In this document: positions 5,645 through 7,653 of the stretch, one piece after another
Position numbering within the stretch: position 1 is the first letter of the stretch
How the letters are laid out: every line of letters starts with the position of its first letter
Assembly: GCA_030157745.1 (NCBI GenBank)
Contig: JAOAUE010000005.1
Span: 1 to 7,653, forward strand
Direction: 5' to 3'
DNA: 7,653 bases
Source: Minisyncoccota bacterium
GTDB lineage: Bacteria; Patescibacteriota; Minisyncoccia; Phycocordibacterales; UBA9973
Program-made: the position numbers and the translations under genes
The notes under the pieces: model-generated
The model's input: the letters and a program-made list of their open reading frames with translations, nothing else
Databases searched by the model: none
What the model was told of the DNA's origin: nothing

Positions 5645-6280
5645 ATGAAACATCTAGAAACAATAAATACAAAGGAAAAACAAAAGGACATGTCTAAAGG
5701 ACAGAAGATAGTAGCAGCGGTTTATCTTGTCACAAAACATTTGTCCGATAGAGAACCATTAAAGACAGAGCTCAGAGATAGATCTGTAAAGTTTGTCTGC
5801 TCTTCTGGAGAGGCATGCAGGTTATACCTGGAGCAACTTGAAACCCTTTTAGGGGGAGCAGTGTTAGCTGGCTTGATTTCTGAAAAAAATACCTCAATCA
5901 TTATTTATGAAGCTAAACTTTTTTATCAAAATTCTAACTCTTTTGAAGAGGAGGTCTTGGTTGGGGTTTTCGGACAAAAAGACAATCTTCCTATCAAAAA
6001 AGACATTTTACGCTCTGTTGATACCATGTCTTTTAAAAGCTATAAAAAAGACTTTGTGACCCAAACAAACAATAATTTAAAGGTTGATAGAAAAGACAAG
6101 ATTTTGTCGTTTATCAATGACCGTAAAAGCGCTGTTATAAAAGACATAACGACTCTATTTCCAGACGTCAGCGAAAAGACTATTCAGAGAGAGTTGAACA
6201 CTCTTATCGAAACCGGAAAGATCACCAAAAGAGGAGACAAGCGCTGGAGCATTTATATGGCAGTAAACTCGCTACTATAA
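5645..6280 (+). CDS. Winged-helix DNA-binding protein (putative regulator), 211 aa
   Basis: The C-terminal part (about 148-205) reads as a winged helix-turn-helix: DRKDKILSFINDRKSAVIKDITTLF, then the recognition helix SEKTIQRELNTLIETG (176-191) and wing KITKRGDKRWSIYM, like DeoR-type or Fic-associated wHTH domains. The N-terminal half (about 17-100) is helical: KGQKIVAAVYLVTKHLSDREPLKTELRD, EACRLYLEQLETLLGGAVLAGLIS. I recall similar proteins as common single-copy-type genes in Parcubacteria, without a known function. No membrane segment is seen. The ATG at 5645 is used; MSKGQK at 5690 (residue 16) is a plausible alternative, although the AAAGGA before it is too close for a good Shine-Dalgarno. 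It is divergent from the ftsK operon and stands alone, with a dyad over its own promoter suggesting autoregulation. Regulatory role inferred, target unknown. Confidence 0.8.
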   Translation: MKHLETINTKEKQKDMSKGQKIVAAVYLVTKHLSDREPLKTELRDRSVKFVCSSGEACRLYLEQLETLLGGAVLAGLISEKNTSIIIYEAKLFYQNSNSFEEEVLVGVFGQKDNLPIKKDILRSVDTMSFKSYKKDFVTQTNNNLKVDRKDKILSFINDRKSAVIKDITTLFPDVSEKTIQRELNTLIETGKITKRGDKRWSIYMAVNSLL

Positions 6281-6380
6281 ATACTGTAATACTTATAATA
6301 GTCTTTCGTCACAAGGAATAAGTGGCTCTTCGTGCACCAAAATATTTTGTAGTTTATGTCAAAAAGATATATACTATAAG
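6281..6380 (+). other. AT-rich spacer after the regulator gene
   Basis: No gene and no T-run terminator is seen. It contains an isolated perfect TATAAT (6294-6299) without a -35, a 12-bp palindrome CAAAATATTTTG (6338-6349), and the similar strings ACTATAAATAC (6274-6284) and ACTATAAGTAT (6373-6383). ATACTTAT (6289-6296) could pair with ATAAGTAT (6376-6383), which would close this stretch as a loop if it were transcribed through. Confidence 0.4.
6347..6375 (+). promoter_or_regulatory. Candidate promoter of the structured RNA region
   Basis: TTGTAG (6347-6352) and TATACT (6370-6375) are exactly 17 bp apart, and closely resemble the pair before the winged-helix gene (TTGTGG, TATACT). Transcription would start at about 6382, right where the first long hairpin begins. 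A 13-bp dyad, ATACT-ATA-AGTAT (6371-6383), covers the -10 and the start point and might be an operator. Confidence 0.4.
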
Positions 6381-6772
6381 TATCGTACTATCACTAGTCT
6401 CAAATAGAGATTTGTGGTAGTATGGTAGCTGTCTTTTGCCAGTTTTTATTGCAGTATTTTTTACTAATATATCTGCTTGCAGAAGACAAAATAAATAGGT
6501 GACGAAAGTCACTGAAAAAGGAATGATCATTGAAAACAAAATAACATCTCGTTTACGCAAGTAAACGAAATTCTTACAAGTTTTCATTTCGACATTCCTT
6601 GTTTTGTTTTCTGCCTAAAAACGGAAGACATAATCGGCCCTGTCGACATGGCAGATGCATACAATCTATATATGCGTTTGCAATAGATAAAAACCGTCAT
6701 CTCTATGGAGGTGATAAAGACCTCTATATAGAAGACAAAGGTATATAACTTCATAGCGTTCGTCGATGCTAT
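6381..6772 (+). ncRNA. Putative structured RNA or long structured 5' leader (novel)
   Basis: Hand folding gives a dense series of stems. (A) 6381-6394/6414-6427 plus 6396-6401/6407-6412, loop AAATA. (B) 6431-6439/6479-6487, enclosing GCAG 6451-6454/CTGC 6473-6476. (C) 6479-6492/6601-6614, 14 bp, exclusive with B. (D) 6498-6503/6508-6513 with a GAAA tetraloop. (E) 6518-6525/6593-6600, 8 bp. (F) 6531-6537/6580-6586, 7 bp. (G) 6549-6556/6561-6568, 8 bp with a GCAA tetraloop. (H) 6651-6661/6671-6681, 11 bp. (I) 6704-6712/6720-6728, 9 bp. (J) 6753-6759/6766-6772. C, D and E form a three-way junction. Non-Watson-Crick closures are G-U on the plus strand, which would be A-C on the minus strand; I saw none of the opposite kind. 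No match to tmRNA, RNase P, SRP or 6S motifs was found. No T-run follows, so it may be a leader of the surface-protein gene at 6815. Boundaries are approximate. Confidence 0.6.
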
Positions 6773-6814
6773 AACAAAATAAAAAATATACCCATTACAA
6801 AACGATAATTAATT

Positions 6815-7653
6815 ATGACTAAATTTACAAAAGTACTTTTAGGAACTGTTCTTGGACTAGCGCTTACAGTAGGATCTACTGATGCAGCTATGACATGGTC
6901 ACGTTCTCTAAAACTCGGTTCTCGAGGTGCAGATGTTAAGGATCTTCAAATGTTCCTAAACATGTGTGCTGACTCAAAAGTTGCTAACTCAGGTGCTGGT
7001 TCTCCAGGACTTGAAACAACTTACTTCGGTCCAGCTACAAAAGCAGCTGTGATCAAGTGGCAAGCTGCTCGTGGAGTTTCTCCAACTAGTGGTCTTTTTG
7101 GACCTCTATCAAGAGCAAAAGCTGCTGAACTACAAGCGTCAACAAACGTTTGTGGAGGTTCAGTAGTTGTAAACCCACCACAATCAGGTCCTGTTACAGC
7201 AATGATTGCTGCTAACAATCCTGCTTCTGGAACATTAGTTGCTGGTCAAGCTACAGCTAACCTTGCAAACTTCACATTCTCAGGAACTGGCACTGTTACA
7301 GGTGTTACTCTAAAGAGAATTGGTGTTTCAGCTGACGCTACACCTTCAAATGTGTACCTATTTGATGGTGCTATGCGTTTGACAGATGCTGCTTCAGTAT
7401 CAAACAATGGTTCTGTTACTTTCAGTATGCCATCAGGAATCTTTTCAGTTAATGGTTCACGAACTATTTCTGTAAAGAGTGATATCGCTACTGGAACATC
7501 AGGACAAACTGTTGGTATGATGCTTGAATCATTTACAACATCTTCAGGTGTAGTAAATGCTAACCTTTCAGGTAACATCCACACTATTGCTTCAGCTACT
7601 CTTGCTACAGTATCAGCGGGAACAGTTACTCCTTCAGGAGCAACTCTAAACCC
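6815..7653 (+). CDS. Secreted peptidoglycan-binding surface protein (3' partial)
   Basis: The frame is open from the ATG at 6815 to the window end, 279 codons plus 2 nt. It starts with a signal peptide: MTKFTK, hydrophobic core VLLGTVLGLALTVG, probable cleavage near residues 24-26 (STDAAM). A PG_binding_1-type domain spans about 31-107: LKLGSRGADVKDLQMFL, YFGPATKAAVIKWQAARGV, SGLFGPLSRAKA. Cys51 and Cys113 could form a disulfide. After a Pro-rich linker (119-127) comes a Thr/Ser/Gly/Ala-rich, beta-patterned region (130-279) typical of surface or S-layer-like proteins. The likely role is attachment to the cell wall with an exposed beta-rich part; this rests on domain recognition. Codons strongly favour A/T third positions, unlike the mixed use in recA. 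The leader before the ATG (ACGATAATTAATT) lacks a Shine-Dalgarno, and the gene follows the structured region, which may control it. The C-terminus is outside the window. Confidence 0.9.
   Translation, partial: MTKFTKVLLGTVLGLALTVGSTDAAMTWSRSLKLGSRGADVKDLQMFLNMCADSKVANSGAGSPGLETTYFGPATKAAVIKWQAARGVSPTSGLFGPLSRAKAAELQASTNVCGGSVVVNPPQSGPVTAMIAANNPASGTLVAGQATANLANFTFSGTGTVTGVTLKRIGVSADATPSNVYLFDGAMRLTDAASVSNNGSVTFSMPSGIFSVNGSRTISVKSDIATGTSGQTVGMMLESFTTSSGVVNANLSGNIHTIASATLATVSAGTVTPSGATLN

Noticed and set aside
6354..6587. Minus-strand 77-aa open frame with a hydrophobic stretch
   Set aside because: It lies antisense to the strongly paired region, has no start signal, and its sequence is explained by the RNA stems and AT-rich composition.
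6741..6750. TATAAC as a separate promoter close to the surface-protein gene
   Set aside because: No -35 at 16-18 bp and no TGn extension; the string is common in this AT-rich stretch.
6381..6772. tmRNA, RNase P RNA, SRP RNA or 6S RNA
   Set aside because: I found no tag-peptide frame with tRNA-like ends, no GAGGAAAGTCC/ACAGAA core, no SRP apical motif, and no 6S-type long interrupted rod. The TTCGTCGA in the last hairpin is not a proper T-loop.
6753..6772. Terminator before the surface-protein gene
   Set aside because: The stem is followed by AACAAAATAAAA with no T-run, so I treat it as part of the leader or RNA.
7021..7584. Two minus-strand open frames opposite the surface-protein gene
   Set aside because: They are shadows of the plus-strand frame, which has a signal peptide, a known domain and stays open for 279 codons.

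Overview
This window looks like a piece of a small-genome Patescibacteria/CPR (Parcubacteria-like) chromosome. I infer this from the ftsK - small membrane protein - recA cluster, an EF-P with an atypical tip loop, a wHTH protein and a peptidoglycan-binding surface protein of types I associate with CPR genomes, and starts without Shine-Dalgarno sequences. The standard genetic code fits: TGA ends one ORF and no gene needs it read through. Assignment to a named lineage would need a search.

Layout. 1-71 (+): last codons of ribosomal protein S18, then a strong hairpin. 150-539 (+): unrecognised 129-aa protein, ending inside a terminator shared with the convergent efp gene. 559-1143 (-): efp, whose promoter lies inside the longer possible ORF, so the short form is the likely protein. 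1183-1306: non-coding, with a hairpin. 1307-1898: a 36-bp perfect direct repeat, made of the last 36 bases of recA, brackets an AT-rich 520-bp segment carrying one 174-aa gene. 1863-5467 (-): ftsK, a one-TM beta-domain protein and recA (with the inserted gene behind it) form one compact operon with gaps of 6 nt, 11 nt and a 1-nt overlap; a promoter with an extended -10 sits before ftsK. 5468-5644: divergent promoter region containing a 34-bp dyad at the promoter of the next gene. 5645-6280 (+): winged-helix regulator, possibly autoregulated through that dyad. 6281-6814: 534 nt without a gene, most of it predicted by hand folding to be a large structured RNA (about 6381-6772). 6815-7653 (+): secreted protein with a peptidoglycan-binding domain, running off the window.

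How the parts relate. FtsK (chromosome segregation) and RecA (recombination) share an operon, consistent with DNA maintenance. EF-P helps ribosomes through polyproline, and FtsK carries one PPP. The two most interesting items are (1) the RNA-like region before the surface protein, with GNRA-capped stems, a three-way junction, a competing alternative pairing, and wobble pairs that all point to plus-strand RNA; and (2) the recA 3'-end duplication flanking a foreign-looking gene, which resembles an integration scar that regenerates the host gene end.
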